Shown here one piece after another: positions 54,384 to 63,059 of a stretch of 64,000 nt of DNA (positions within the stretch are counted from its first letter, which is position 1; the number at the start of each line of letters is the position of its first letter). Source of the stretch: Acetobacterium woodii DSM 1030 (GTDB lineage: Bacteria; Bacillota; Clostridia; Eubacteriales; Eubacteriaceae); contig NC_016894.1 of the NCBI RefSeq assembly GCF_000247605.1, positions 2,965,732 through 3,029,731 on the forward strand, written 5' to 3'. The translations under genes were made by a program, and so were the position numbers. The notes beneath the pieces were generated by a model. It searched no databases. It saw only the letters and a list, made by a program, of their open reading frames with translations, and had not been told where the DNA came from.

Positions 54384-55349
54384 TTAGCCGAAGATAGCAG
54401 GTATAATTAACCCACCAAGAATTGTAAAGTTAATAAACTCGGTAATAAAAATAGTTACTGCTGGAGGGTCAATATGGGTATCGCAATGACTATTAAATGT
54501 TTTTGCAGCCCATTCACCAACATAGGCAGTGAACATACCAGCACATAAACCACCGATAATAGCAAGTGCTGGGCTTAATGATGCGGTAAATAAAATTTGT
54601 GCAGTAAAACCTGAAGGTAAAACAATATGATGCCATCCTTCAAAAGCATGTCCACACATAAGTAAGATCAAAGAGAATGCCGCAACACCAAAACCAATAA
54701 CAGGCAGGTTTGCATACAAGCCAGCAGCAAATGCGTTGCCGCCTACCAAACCAAGGTTTCCGAAATAAGCGGTTAATCCACCGATTAAAATACCAATACC
54801 AGCTCCGTAAGTAAGAACAAATCCTAAACGGCTTCCGGTCGTAACCCATTCCCGTTTTTCGCCTGCCGGAGTTTTTCCGGTCAGACCAGTTTTACCAAAT
54901 ACTAAACGCGTGATAATACCGGAAAGAGCTACCGTTAAAGCAACAGTATCAGTCCAACCAGCGCCACTTTCCAAAAGACCACCAAAGATGATTGGTCCAA
55001 GAAGCGGTCCAACAATATATTGGATTAGGAATCCGACCATACCGAAAATACCACCAACGATCAATACCATCGGATCGCCAAATTTTACAAGTGGTGTAAT
55101 AATATCTTGTCCATTTTCAATATGATTGCGAGTCATTGCGAACGCAGCACCGGCAACGGCACCACCAAAGGCAACATGTGGTCCAAACCAGGAACCAAAA
55201 CTAATAGCACCAACTGCTGGTGCACCAAAATCTCCACCCATGATTGCCGCCAAAACGGTTAATCCAGTGAAAACAAAGGCTGTGATACCACCCATAAATG
55301 TGGCTAATAAGCCACCACCAAATGCGGCGATTAACATTGTAAAGTCCAT
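54384..55349 (-). CDS. Polytopic membrane protein of the pdu operon (function unknown)
   Basis: 321 aa, hydrophobic, with about eight or nine predicted helices and many Gly-rich segments (AFGGGLLATFMGG, then AFGGAVAGAAF). It ends near IDPPAVTIFITEFINFTILG. It is not a PduF-type glycerol facilitator, as the NPA boxes are absent, and I do not recognise a known transporter family. AAGGGGG lies before the ATG. Being inside the operon between pduS and pduT, it may import propanediol, export a product, or anchor the electron-transfer proteins. All of that is inference. Confidence 0.7.
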   Translation of the reverse strand: MDFTMLIAAFGGGLLATFMGGITAFVFTGLTVLAAIMGGDFGAPAVGAISFGSWFGPHVAFGGAVAGAAFAMTRNHIENGQDIITPLVKFGDPMVLIVGGIFGMVGFLIQYIVGPLLGPIIFGGLLESGAGWTDTVALTVALSGIITRLVFGKTGLTGKTPAGEKREWVTTGSRLGFVLTYGAGIGILIGGLTAYFGNLGLVGGNAFAAGLYANLPVIGFGVAAFSLILLMCGHAFEGWHHIVLPSGFTAQILFTASLSPALAIIGGLCAGMFTAYVGEWAAKTFNSHCDTHIDPPAVTIFITEFINFTILGGLIIPAIFG

Positions 55350-55372
55350 AATTATCCCCCTTAAAATATGAT

Positions 55373-56698
55373 TTAGGACTCAATAGTGATTTTTTCACTA
55401 TCCGCGGCTGAAATCCTACCGCTAATACTAGCAAAAACTTTCGAGCTCAGTTTTCCCTCAGGGATATCCCCAATGAGTTGGCCTCGTTCCACATGATCTC
55501 CAACGTTTACAACTGCGACGGCAGGAGCACCTATATGTTGTGACAATAATAGGTTGACTTTAGAAAATGTTTTATCCGTTTCAACCATCGGGGCCGGAAG
55601 ATCATACTTCGTCAGTCCCAATCGTGATACCAAACGGTACACATTAAACTGTTTGCCTTCTCTGTAGGGCACAGCTGCTGCTGGTGCATGATGGTGAGGG
55701 TTTTTTATACCTCTGCTTCCAAGTTCACGCTTGAGCATGGTATTGAACTTCCAAGGTTGTAGGTCCATTACACATGCATATTGACATAAGCCACATTCAC
55801 AGCATAGAAAAGCGTTTGTAGCTTGAGTGGACGTATCGCAAGTCGAACCATAAGCCGCAATCCGCATTAGTTTATGCGGTTCCAAATTATGTCCCAATGC
55901 ATAACGAGGACATAGTTCGGTGCAGTAATTACACTGCATACAGGCAATTGCAGCCATTTTTGTGGTTTCCTTGAAAGACTTCGTTTTAGAAATAATCAAT
56001 GGATGATCTTTTGCTAAAACAATCAGACCTTTGGTCGTTTTCGTAATCGTCGAGTCTAAATCAACGATTTTTCCCATCATTGGACCGCCGTTAATTACGA
56101 CAAAATCATCAATGGTGGTTCCGCCAGCTAACTCTAAAGCTTCACGAACAGTAATACCTAATGGTACCTTCGTTGTTAACTTATTCTTAACCTCACCAGT
56201 TAAAGTTAAATATGTATCCATAACTGGTTTATTGTCTACCATTATATCATAAATGTTCAAAAGTGTCTCGACATTTATAACTAATGTATTGACATTTAAC
56301 GGAATTCCGGCCTCTGGAACAATACGTCCCGTTGTTTCATAAACCAAAACTTGTTCATCACCTGCCGGATAAAAATTCTTCAGCAGATGCATTGTAACTT
56401 GAGGAAAAGCGGGTAATTCTTTGTTTAATGCTTCAATCGCAGGTTTATATTTCTTCTTTAGGCCAATGATGCCTTTTTTCGCTTGTGTTTGATCCATAAC
56501 AGCCTGAAGGGCTGTCAATATTTTGACAGCCTCAAGAGCCATTAATTGTTGATCAACGCGCAATAACGGTTCACATTCAGCACCATTGACTACAACTGTA
56601 TCAACGGTGCAGTTTACTTTGACCTGGGTTGGAAACCCTGCCCCACCAGCACCAACGATGCCAGCGTTTTGTACTATCTCTACTAAATTTGCGCTCAT
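55373..56698 (-). CDS. pduS: PduS, cobalamin reductase (RnfC-like iron-sulfur flavoprotein)
   Basis: 441 aa. The N-terminal GAGGAGFPTQVKVNC and NGAECEPLLR region is as in RnfC and NuoF. A SLBB domain and two [4Fe-4S] motifs (CMQCNYCTELCPRY and CCECGLCQYACVMD) follow. PduS reduces cob(III/II)alamin with NADH so PduO can rebuild adenosylcobalamin. The start at 56698 has GAGGTG upstream; an ATG three codons earlier has none. It is a known PduO and PduT partner. Confidence 0.94.
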   Translation of the reverse strand: MSANLVEIVQNAGIVGAGGAGFPTQVKVNCTVDTVVVNGAECEPLLRVDQQLMALEAVKILTALQAVMDQTQAKKGIIGLKKKYKPAIEALNKELPAFPQVTMHLLKNFYPAGDEQVLVYETTGRIVPEAGIPLNVNTLVINVETLLNIYDIMVDNKPVMDTYLTLTGEVKNKLTTKVPLGITVREALELAGGTTIDDFVVINGGPMMGKIVDLDSTITKTTKGLIVLAKDHPLIISKTKSFKETTKMAAIACMQCNYCTELCPRYALGHNLEPHKLMRIAAYGSTCDTSTQATNAFLCCECGLCQYACVMDLQPWKFNTMLKRELGSRGIKNPHHHAPAAAVPYREGKQFNVYRLVSRLGLTKYDLPAPMVETDKTFSKVNLLLSQHIGAPAVAVVNVGDHVERGQLIGDIPEGKLSSKVFASISGRISAADSEKITIES

Positions 56699-56712
56699 GA
56701 ACAACACCTCTA

Positions 56713-58122
56713 TTATTTAATCGTAAATCCTCCTACTAATACACATCGTCTTTTGCGAGTAAATGTCTTAGCAGATGTTAGTCCTTCACCTGTCGGACCG
56801 GCAATGGTAAAGGTTGTATAGCCTTCGCCACCAACACCAATTCCTGCATAAGATGGACCATTTTTAACAAAAATAGTGGTTTGCACTCTTTTTGCCATTT
56901 CAGTTAAGTTGTTGATATTGGTTGAATGCATAATGGCAGTATGACGATTACCATGTTCTAAGCTTACTGCCAGATCAATTCCTTCGGCAACATCTTTAAC
57001 CCGAACAATCGCCAGGATTGGCATCATTAATTCTTCAACGGCAAAAATATGATCTTTGCTTGTTTCAATAATAACAACACGGACCGAATCATCGACTTCA
57101 ATGCCAATTCCTTTAAGAATTACTTTTGCGCTTCTACCGACATAATCACGGCTGAGACGACCACCGGGAATAACAAGTTCTTCCAATTCTTTAATTTTTT
57201 GGGCATCTTTTAATTCGTAGGCACCATTTTTCTTCATATTGAAGATCAGGTAATCCGCTACTTGCTCAACAACAACAACTTCTTTTTCAGCGATGCAAGG
57301 TAAGTTATTATCAAAGCAACAGCCGTCAATAATATCTTTTCCGGCTTTTTCAATATCAGCTGTTTCGTCAACCAGTGCCGGTGGATTACCAGCTCCGGCG
57401 CCGATGGCTTTTTTACCGCTTTGTAATACTGATTTAACAACCCCGGGACCACCGGTTGCACAAAGCATGGTGATCTTTGGACTGGCAAACATCGTATTTG
57501 CACTGTCAATGGTTGGTTTCACAGTCGTCACAATCAGGTTTTCTGGTCCACCAGCTTCTAAAATTGCTTTATTTAATAACTTGACAACTAATGCACTGGT
57601 TTTTTTTGCGCTTGGGTGGGGCGCAAAGACAACGGTATTTCCCCCAGCAAGCATTCCAATCCCGTTACAAATAATCGTTTCACTTGGATTAGTAGATGGT
57701 GATACTGCACCAATCACACCAAATGGCGACTGTTCGATTAAAGTTAATCCATCATCACCGGTAAATGCGTCAGCAACAAGATCTTCAACACCTGGTGTTT
57801 TTGTCGCCGCCAACTCATGTTTTAAAAGTTTATGTTCATAATTTCCCATTCCTGTTTCTTCAACAGCCATCTGGCAAATCATTTCCATATTTTCTTTTTT
57901 TAACATTTCCGCTCTCATGGCAGCAATTATTTTGCTTCTGAACGCCATCGACGCTCTCATGAAAGATTTTTGTGCGATAAAAGCTGCATCAATAGCATTT
58001 TCCATATCATTGAAAATACCTAATTCGCCGTCTTTTAAAGGTTTTCCGCCTTCCTCGGCACAATCAATTTCGGCCATTACTTTTTTTACAATATATTCTA
58101 TACCTGTAGTATCAATATTCAT
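56713..58122 (-). CDS. pduP: PduP, CoA-acylating propionaldehyde dehydrogenase
   Basis: 469 aa. Aldehyde dehydrogenase fold with the active Cys in FDNNLPCIAEK and the C-terminal TFTRKRRCVLVGGF. The N terminus (TTGIEYIVKKVMAEID) is an amphipathic helix like the encapsulation peptide that targets PduP into the shell. It converts propionaldehyde to propionyl-CoA with NAD+. AGGAGG lies upstream. Confidence 0.94.
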   Translation of the reverse strand: MNIDTTGIEYIVKKVMAEIDCAEEGGKPLKDGELGIFNDMENAIDAAFIAQKSFMRASMAFRSKIIAAMRAEMLKKENMEMICQMAVEETGMGNYEHKLLKHELAATKTPGVEDLVADAFTGDDGLTLIEQSPFGVIGAVSPSTNPSETIICNGIGMLAGGNTVVFAPHPSAKKTSALVVKLLNKAILEAGGPENLIVTTVKPTIDSANTMFASPKITMLCATGGPGVVKSVLQSGKKAIGAGAGNPPALVDETADIEKAGKDIIDGCCFDNNLPCIAEKEVVVVEQVADYLIFNMKKNGAYELKDAQKIKELEELVIPGGRLSRDYVGRSAKVILKGIGIEVDDSVRVVIIETSKDHIFAVEELMMPILAIVRVKDVAEGIDLAVSLEHGNRHTAIMHSTNINNLTEMAKRVQTTIFVKNGPSYAGIGVGGEGYTTFTIAGPTGEGLTSAKTFTRKRRCVLVGGFTIK

Positions 58123-58158
58123 ACGAGGTACCTCCTGGATCGTGTTAGTTTTTTTGTC

Positions 58159-58569
58159 TTATTTTAATACGTCTAGTCCAGCTTGAGCTACGGACATGTC
58201 TTCTGCTACACTTCCGCCACTTACTCCGATACCGCCAATGATTTTATCCCCTTCATAAATTGGGAAGCCACCACCAAAAACAACCATTCTTCCTTTATCA
58301 CAGGAAGCGATACCGAAAAGTTGTCCTGATTCTTTAGCAAGATCAGCAGCTTGATCAGTGCCCATTTTTAGAGCCACTGCTGTATAAGCTTTATTGGTTG
58401 CAATATCCATACTAGCTAACAATGAATCTTCCATGCGATTAAATAATACCATGTTACCACTGGCGTCGCATATCACAATCACCATTGGTACATCAATCGC
58501 GATTGCTTTTGCAGCAGCCGCTTCTGCCATTTTTTTTGCCATATCTAATAATTTTCCAGTAGTCGTCAT
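58159..58569 (-). CDS. GlcG/HbpS-family protein (stand-alone PduO C-terminal domain)
   Basis: 136 aa. It matches the C-terminal domain of the next gene, PduO (shared GRMVVFGGGFP, then GGIGVSGGSVAEDM). HbpS/GlcG proteins bind heme or flavin-like ligands; in PduO this domain binds heme. This is a second, separate copy. AGGAGG lies upstream. The role is unknown; redox or cobalamin handling is possible. Confidence 0.87.
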   Translation of the reverse strand: MTTTGKLLDMAKKMAEAAAAKAIAIDVPMVIVICDASGNMVLFNRMEDSLLASMDIATNKAYTAVALKMGTDQAADLAKESGQLFGIASCDKGRMVVFGGGFPIYEGDKIIGGIGVSGGSVAEDMSVAQAGLDVLK

Positions 58570-58597
58570 TTTTCTTCCTCCTGATTAATTAGTTATT

Positions 58598-59599
58598 TTA
58601 CAAAACAGCTAAAGCACTCTTGGCAATAATCATATCTTCGTCCACACTTCCGCCACTGACGCCAATTCCACCAATAACTACGCCATTGCGTTTCAAGGGA
58701 TAACCGCCCCCAAAAACAACCATTCGACCGTTATTGGTCCATTGCAAACCATAAAGCGAACCAGTTTCTTTTACCACACTGGCAACTTTATCAGTAGACA
58801 TTTTCAGTGCGTTGGCCGTATAGGCCTTATTCACTGAAATATCAATGCTACCCATCAATGCATCTTCCATCCGTTCAAAGTAGGCCAAATTTCCGCCGGC
58901 ATCAACAACTGAAAAAACAATGGGAACATTTATTTCTTCAGCCTTAACGCGCGCTGCAGCGGCCATTTTTTTTGCCAAAGTAAGTAAAGAATAATCTTTA
59001 TTTTGACATTCTTCGGTTGATGTTACTTCTTCTAATTGTTTCAATTTTTCCTTAACGCGATCAGCAATTTCTTTTACTGTACCGTTATATTCTTCCGTTC
59101 GCGCCAATACAAAAAGTGTATCCGATAATCGATTAACAAATTTAACTAATTCCGGTCGACTTTCTTCATGTTCACGATTGTATTTTACAATCAGACGCTC
59201 ACCGCGTCTTACTACTGTTCGAGCAACATGCAGGGCTGCTGATGCGGGATTAGCACCAGGAATAATAAATGCTTTTTGAGGACCAATAATCGCTAGATAT
59301 TCTTCCATTGTGCATTCCATATAATCCACGTCAGCCTGAGATATTTTATCGGTTAACATATGCTTGCCTTTTTCATCACTGGCAAGTTCTGCTCCTAAAA
59401 CAAAAATACGCTTTTGCAAATAATGTAATATCTCTCTAATTTTTTGATCTTCGCAAAGTGAATATGCTAAACCGATGGCCGAATTTGCTTCATCCATCGT
59501 TCCATATGCATCGACACGGATATTATCCTTTGGTGTCCGACTGGAACCAAACAGGCCAGTCTCGCCTTTGTCCCCTCCTCGGGTATATACATTTGGCAT
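58598..59599 (-). CDS. pduO: PduO, ATP:cob(I)alamin adenosyltransferase with HbpS domain
   Basis: 333 aa. The N-terminal adenosyltransferase (about 1-190) has TRGGDKGETGLFG, RRGERLIVKYNREH and FVNRLSDTLFVLA. The C-terminal GlcG/HbpS domain covers about 200-333. It makes adenosylcobalamin, the cofactor of diol dehydratase, working with PduS. The ATG follows GAGG. It lies next to the stand-alone HbpS gene. Confidence 0.94.
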   Translation of the reverse strand: MPNVYTRGGDKGETGLFGSSRTPKDNIRVDAYGTMDEANSAIGLAYSLCEDQKIREILHYLQKRIFVLGAELASDEKGKHMLTDKISQADVDYMECTMEEYLAIIGPQKAFIIPGANPASAALHVARTVVRRGERLIVKYNREHEESRPELVKFVNRLSDTLFVLARTEEYNGTVKEIADRVKEKLKQLEEVTSTEECQNKDYSLLTLAKKMAAAARVKAEEINVPIVFSVVDAGGNLAYFERMEDALMGSIDISVNKAYTANALKMSTDKVASVVKETGSLYGLQWTNNGRMVVFGGGYPLKRNGVVIGGIGVSGGSVDEDMIIAKSALAVL

Positions 59600-59611
59600 C
59601 TCTCTACCTCA

Positions 59612-59890
59612 CTACACAATCTGAATTTCGTCTACAATGCCAACAATTGTCATGTCCAGCGGGGCCATTTTGTCACCGTAAACATATCGCGCATTACTGC
59701 CGGAAGTTACAATAACAGTTTCGCCAATGCCAGCACCAACAGAATCGACAGCGATTGCCGTTGAAGAACTTGAATATTTTTCAAATTCACCATATTCATC
59801 AATTTTTTTTATAATTAGTAGCTTACATCCCACAAGATTAGGATCTTTTTGGGTCGATACTACATTACCAACTACTTTTGCTAACTGCAT
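59612..59890 (-). CDS. pduN: PduN, BMC vertex protein (EutN/CcmL family)
   Basis: 92 aa. It has MQLAKVVGNVVSTQKDPNL, the standard start of BMC-P pentamers, and the central DSVGAGIGETVIV. Pentamers close the shell corners. The ATG at 59890 has GGGTGGTG upstream; the longer frame to 59956 starts inside the gene before it. Confidence 0.95.
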   Translation of the reverse strand: MQLAKVVGNVVSTQKDPNLVGCKLLIIKKIDEYGEFEKYSSSSTAIAVDSVGAGIGETVIVTSGSNARYVYGDKMAPLDMTIVGIVDEIQIV

Positions 59891-59906
59891 AAATTCACCA
59901 CCCTTA

Positions 59907-60746
59907 TTAAATCCTAATAATCTGAAGTCCAAACTCTTTCGCTGCTTCCGCAGCATATCCAGTAATAATTGAACCAGCAGGTATCTTAACCACTTTGGCG
60001 TTTCGTATTTGTAAAATGTCCGTGCGCGAAATAACTTTTTTATCTAACACACATTCACTGCTATTTACGGACAACGCTGTGTTAACTACTGACTCTTTTT
60101 TTTCGGCAAGCGTTGTGTCTTCAACGATTAATTGATTAGACTCTGTGGGGGAGCCACTAATACAAGTTGCATATAAGTCTTGACCACACACTAATTTCAT
60201 CCCAAAATCGCGAAGTGTTTCAATATTATTAATTAACATTTCCCGATATTTTGGCGATGATTTTCCCATTCCCAGAGCAGCTCTCTGAGGGTCATCCGGA
60301 TTACAAGCGTTGATCGCTGCAACAACCGGCGTTCCGGCCATAAAACCGTGATTAACAAGTGATAACAGTACTGTATCTGTTATACCAACAGCTAATTTAG
60401 CTGCTGTATTCACACTCATGGTCGCAATCACAAACATGTCTGCCGATCCATAAAGCTCTTTTTGGCTTTTAATGTTGCCACTGTGATAAATCACGTCAAG
60501 ATTCAATTCATTTTGAATAGCACCGGGATCTAAAACCTTCATGCCATCATCAGAAAGAACAACTTTTAATTGCCAACCATCTTTTTGTAATTTTAACAGT
60601 GAATCCATCGACTCTCTAAAACCAATTGAAGCTCCGGTAAAGAAAACAACTGCTTTTTTCGGTTGATTTTTTATTCGCCTGACAACCTCGTCCACAATTT
60701 TTTGAATGAGACCATCCAATAAGCCGTTTTCAAGTATTTTCTCCAT
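59907..60746 (-). CDS. BMC-associated flavoprotein-like protein with N-terminal targeting-like helix
   Basis: 279 aa. Flavoprotein (phosphopantothenoylcysteine decarboxylase-like) fold suggested by VVFFTGASIGFRESM and FVIATMSVNTAAKLAVGITD. The N terminus ILENGLLDGLIQKIVDEVVR is amphipathic, like an encapsulation peptide. Proteins of this kind occur in several microcompartment loci with no proven function. The start is TTG at 60752 or, as chosen, ATG at 60746. Confidence 0.72.
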   Translation of the reverse strand: MEKILENGLLDGLIQKIVDEVVRRIKNQPKKAVVFFTGASIGFRESMDSLLKLQKDGWQLKVVLSDDGMKVLDPGAIQNELNLDVIYHSGNIKSQKELYGSADMFVIATMSVNTAAKLAVGITDTVLLSLVNHGFMAGTPVVAAINACNPDDPQRAALGMGKSSPKYREMLINNIETLRDFGMKLVCGQDLYATCISGSPTESNQLIVEDTTLAEKKESVVNTALSVNSSECVLDKKVISRTDILQIRNAKVVKIPAGSIITGYAAEAAKEFGLQIIRI

Positions 60747-60770
60747 GTCCAAATTCTATCACCACATTTC

Positions 60771-61595
60771 TTACCTTTGACAATTAAAGGCTATCCCTAA
60801 GGGTGTTACTAATAATGGTTCTACTGGTTTAACGGTTTTTATGCCCGTTTCATCTTCAAATATTTTTTCAAAATCATCAAAAACGCAAGCCCCGCCAACC
60901 ACATAAATGACTTCTACATCATATCCGACAACAAACCGATTAACAATCGATGCCATCTTTTGCACAACAGGTTTTATAATTGGAAATATTTTTTTCTGTG
61001 ACTCGTTCTTTTTAAGTTCTTCAGCATCTTCGAAACTAATATGATGAAAACCTGCCAGTACCAGACTCATATGGGTTCCGCCGGTTGCTTCATCGGCTGT
61101 GAAAATGACTTCACCATCTTTGAGAATACTAATACCGGTAGTTCCGCCACCAACATCCACGACAGCGCCATTTTGGATCCCCAGAACGGTTGCTGCAGCG
61201 GTTGGTTCATCGACAACATTGGTGACAACAAAATCTGCCGAATCAACGACGTTAGCTATTATTTTAGTATTCCCGGCCAAGATCCCGGGCGGAATTGCTG
61301 TGGCAGCTTTGGCATAAGATAAATCAACGCCAAGGATGCCTTCAACCTCACCTTTAAGTTTTCGCACGATTTGGCTCGCTCCGAGATAATCAACAACTAT
61401 TCCATCACGAACTACTGACGCACCTTGAGTCGCTCCAGCAATGGGACGATTATTTTCATCAACCACTGCGATAACAATATTTGCAGTCCCAAGATCGACA
61501 CCAACTTTTAGCTCACCAGTGTAAGCATTGGCCTTTTTCTCTCGAATCAATTCTGCAAATTCCAATATTGCGTCATTACCAGACTTCCAATCCAT
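60771..61595 (-). CDS. eutJ: EutJ-like actin/Hsp70-fold protein
   Basis: 274 aa. Phosphate-1 motif GVDLGTANIVIAVVD, GGGTTGISI and a C-terminal VYVVGGACVF-type adenosine motif mark an Hsp70/actin ATPase fold. It matches EutJ, a putative chaperone of ethanolamine operons. EutJ is uncommon in enteric pdu operons but found in many clostridial ones. It probably helps folding or assembly of cobalamin enzymes. AGGTGA precedes the ATG. The gene lies just after pduL. Confidence 0.88.
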   Translation of the reverse strand: MDWKSGNDAILEFAELIREKKANAYTGELKVGVDLGTANIVIAVVDENNRPIAGATQGASVVRDGIVVDYLGASQIVRKLKGEVEGILGVDLSYAKAATAIPPGILAGNTKIIANVVDSADFVVTNVVDEPTAAATVLGIQNGAVVDVGGGTTGISILKDGEVIFTADEATGGTHMSLVLAGFHHISFEDAEELKKNESQKKIFPIIKPVVQKMASIVNRFVVGYDVEVIYVVGGACVFDDFEKIFEDETGIKTVKPVEPLLVTPLGIAFNCQR

Positions 61596-61599
61596 TATT

Positions 61600-62253
61600 T
61601 CACCTGTTTGGGATTATTTTAAGATAATCATTGTTGTTAAGTCCTGCTGCGTTCGCTTCATCGGTATCCAAATGCATTTCATAATCAAATTTATCGGATA
61701 CGCGTGCCAACACATTGCAAAATATTGTTTTGCGAATGCCACATGTTTCAACGGTAACCCAGTCTTTATCTTTAATGCCAAGTTGCTCAGCAACACTCGG
61801 TGGCATATGAATATGTCTGAGGGCAATAATTACCCCATGTGTCAACGTCACTGTTCCGCATGGTCCTTCCAGCGTAATGCCGGGCGTACCTTCAAGCTTC
61901 CCGGATTCACAAACGGGGGCTTTAATGCCGATCGTTCTGGCATCTGTTAAGGATAATTCAATTTGACTTTCGGGTCTTGCCGGTCCTAAAATTCGAACCT
62001 TATCAAAACTACCCTTGGGTCCAATCACTTTAACCATTTCTTTTGCCGCATATTGACCAGGTTGTTTTAAATCTTTTATATTTGTCAGTTCATGACCTTT
62101 TCCAAATAGCGTTTCAATATCTTCTTTTGAAAGATGAATGTGTTTATTAGAAATTCCTAACACAACACGGTTTGGATTATCTTTTTCACTTATTAGTTTT
62201 TTTACTGTATTGATTACGATTTGTTCGATAACTTTTTTTTCGTCTTCGTTCAT
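61600..62253 (-). CDS. pduL: PduL, phosphate propanoyltransferase
   Basis: 217 aa. The His-rich zinc motifs are present: SNKHIHLS, LRHIHMPP and the C-terminal EMHLDTDEANAA. An N-terminal amphipathic helix (VIEQIVINTVKKLI) acts as a shell-targeting peptide in homologues. It converts propionyl-CoA to propionyl phosphate and recycles CoA inside the compartment. AAAGGTG lies upstream. Confidence 0.94.
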   Translation of the reverse strand: MNEDEKKVIEQIVINTVKKLISEKDNPNRVVLGISNKHIHLSKEDIETLFGKGHELTNIKDLKQPGQYAAKEMVKVIGPKGSFDKVRILGPARPESQIELSLTDARTIGIKAPVCESGKLEGTPGITLEGPCGTVTLTHGVIIALRHIHMPPSVAEQLGIKDKDWVTVETCGIRKTIFCNVLARVSDKFDYEMHLDTDEANAAGLNNNDYLKIIPNR

Positions 62254-62309
62254 ATTTACACCTTTTCTTCAAAAGATCATATCTGTCTGAATCCATCAAA
62301 AGATCTTAG

Positions 62310-62672
62310 TTATTCTTCTGTTGTAACTTCATTTGTTTCTTCACTGTCTGTTTCGACTTTTGGTTCTTCCGGTTGTATAAAGCCTACCGTTTGACGATTG
62401 TAAATTAATTTTTCAATGCCTTCACTGGGTCGGGCAATCACTTTCGTTCCCCACACCCCACGACCTTTAGCACAAGCCGCCGTAGCTGCATCAACTGCTG
62501 CTTTAACAGCACCAATATCGCCCGCTACTTTAATCGTGGACATCCCGTCGCCTTTACACGGTTCATAACCAATCAGTCTTACATTTGCCGACTTAACTGC
62601 CGCATCAGCAGCTTCAATAGCTGTGGCCAACCCAATAGCTTCGATTAGGCCAATGGCCTCTCTTCTATTCAA
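62310..62672 (-). CDS. BMC-H shell protein with Cys pore and acidic tail
   Basis: 120 aa. A single BMC domain (EAIGLIEAIGLATAIEAAD, then VAGDIGAVKAAVDAA) is followed by a roughly 35-residue tail rich in Glu and Thr. The pore loop reads GYEPCKGDGM instead of the common KIGSG type, placing Cys39 at the pore. The tail suggests a PduK-like protein, but PduK's cluster cysteines are not in the tail. The start is TTG at 62672 with GGAGGG 5 bases upstream. It lies between pduH and pduL. Confidence 0.88.
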   Translation of the reverse strand: MNRREAIGLIEAIGLATAIEAADAAVKSANVRLIGYEPCKGDGMSTIKVAGDIGAVKAAVDAATAACAKGRGVWGTKVIARPSEGIEKLIYNRQTVGFIQPEEPKVETDSEETNEVTTEE

Positions 62673-62683
62673 ATCAACCCTCC

Positions 62684-63058
62684 TTATGACAGTTCTGTAT
62701 TATCAAGATTTTTAAAAGGCATTTTTTTAACTAATCGTGCCGCATTACTACCGATCGCTCGTAGTGTCATTTCATCACTGTATGAAGGAATGGTAAAAAT
62801 CGGCTGATCCTCTTTTAATTTGATATAATGGAGAACCACTTCTTTTTCAGTAATCCCAATGCCAACACCTAAGTGTGATAATTCAGCGCCTCTAAAAGCT
62901 AACTCGACCGGATTGGCTTCATCCATTTCTTCAATCGAAAACGGAACACCTTCTTCTTCAATCCCATGTAATACTTCGTCAACGACCTTTTGATACGTAA
63001 TATTTTTTCCATGAATAATTTTAATTTCTGGTTTTGGAGCATCAAAATCCATTCGCAT
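62684..63058 (-). CDS. pduH: PduH, diol dehydratase reactivase small subunit
   Basis: 124 aa. It matches the small reactivase subunit (DdrB/PduH), with ISV-like core EEEGVPFSIEE, RGAELSHLGVGIG and the C-terminal GSNAARLVKKMPF. With PduG it swaps damaged cobalamin out of diol dehydratase. The ATG at 63058 has GGAAAG upstream, while a GTG at 63067 is too close to that site. It directly follows pduG. Confidence 0.93.
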   Translation of the reverse strand: MRMDFDAPKPEIKIIHGKNITYQKVVDEVLHGIEEEGVPFSIEEMDEANPVELAFRGAELSHLGVGIGITEKEVVLHYIKLKEDQPIFTIPSYSDEMTLRAIGSNAARLVKKMPFKNLDNTELS

Positions 63059-63059
63059 G

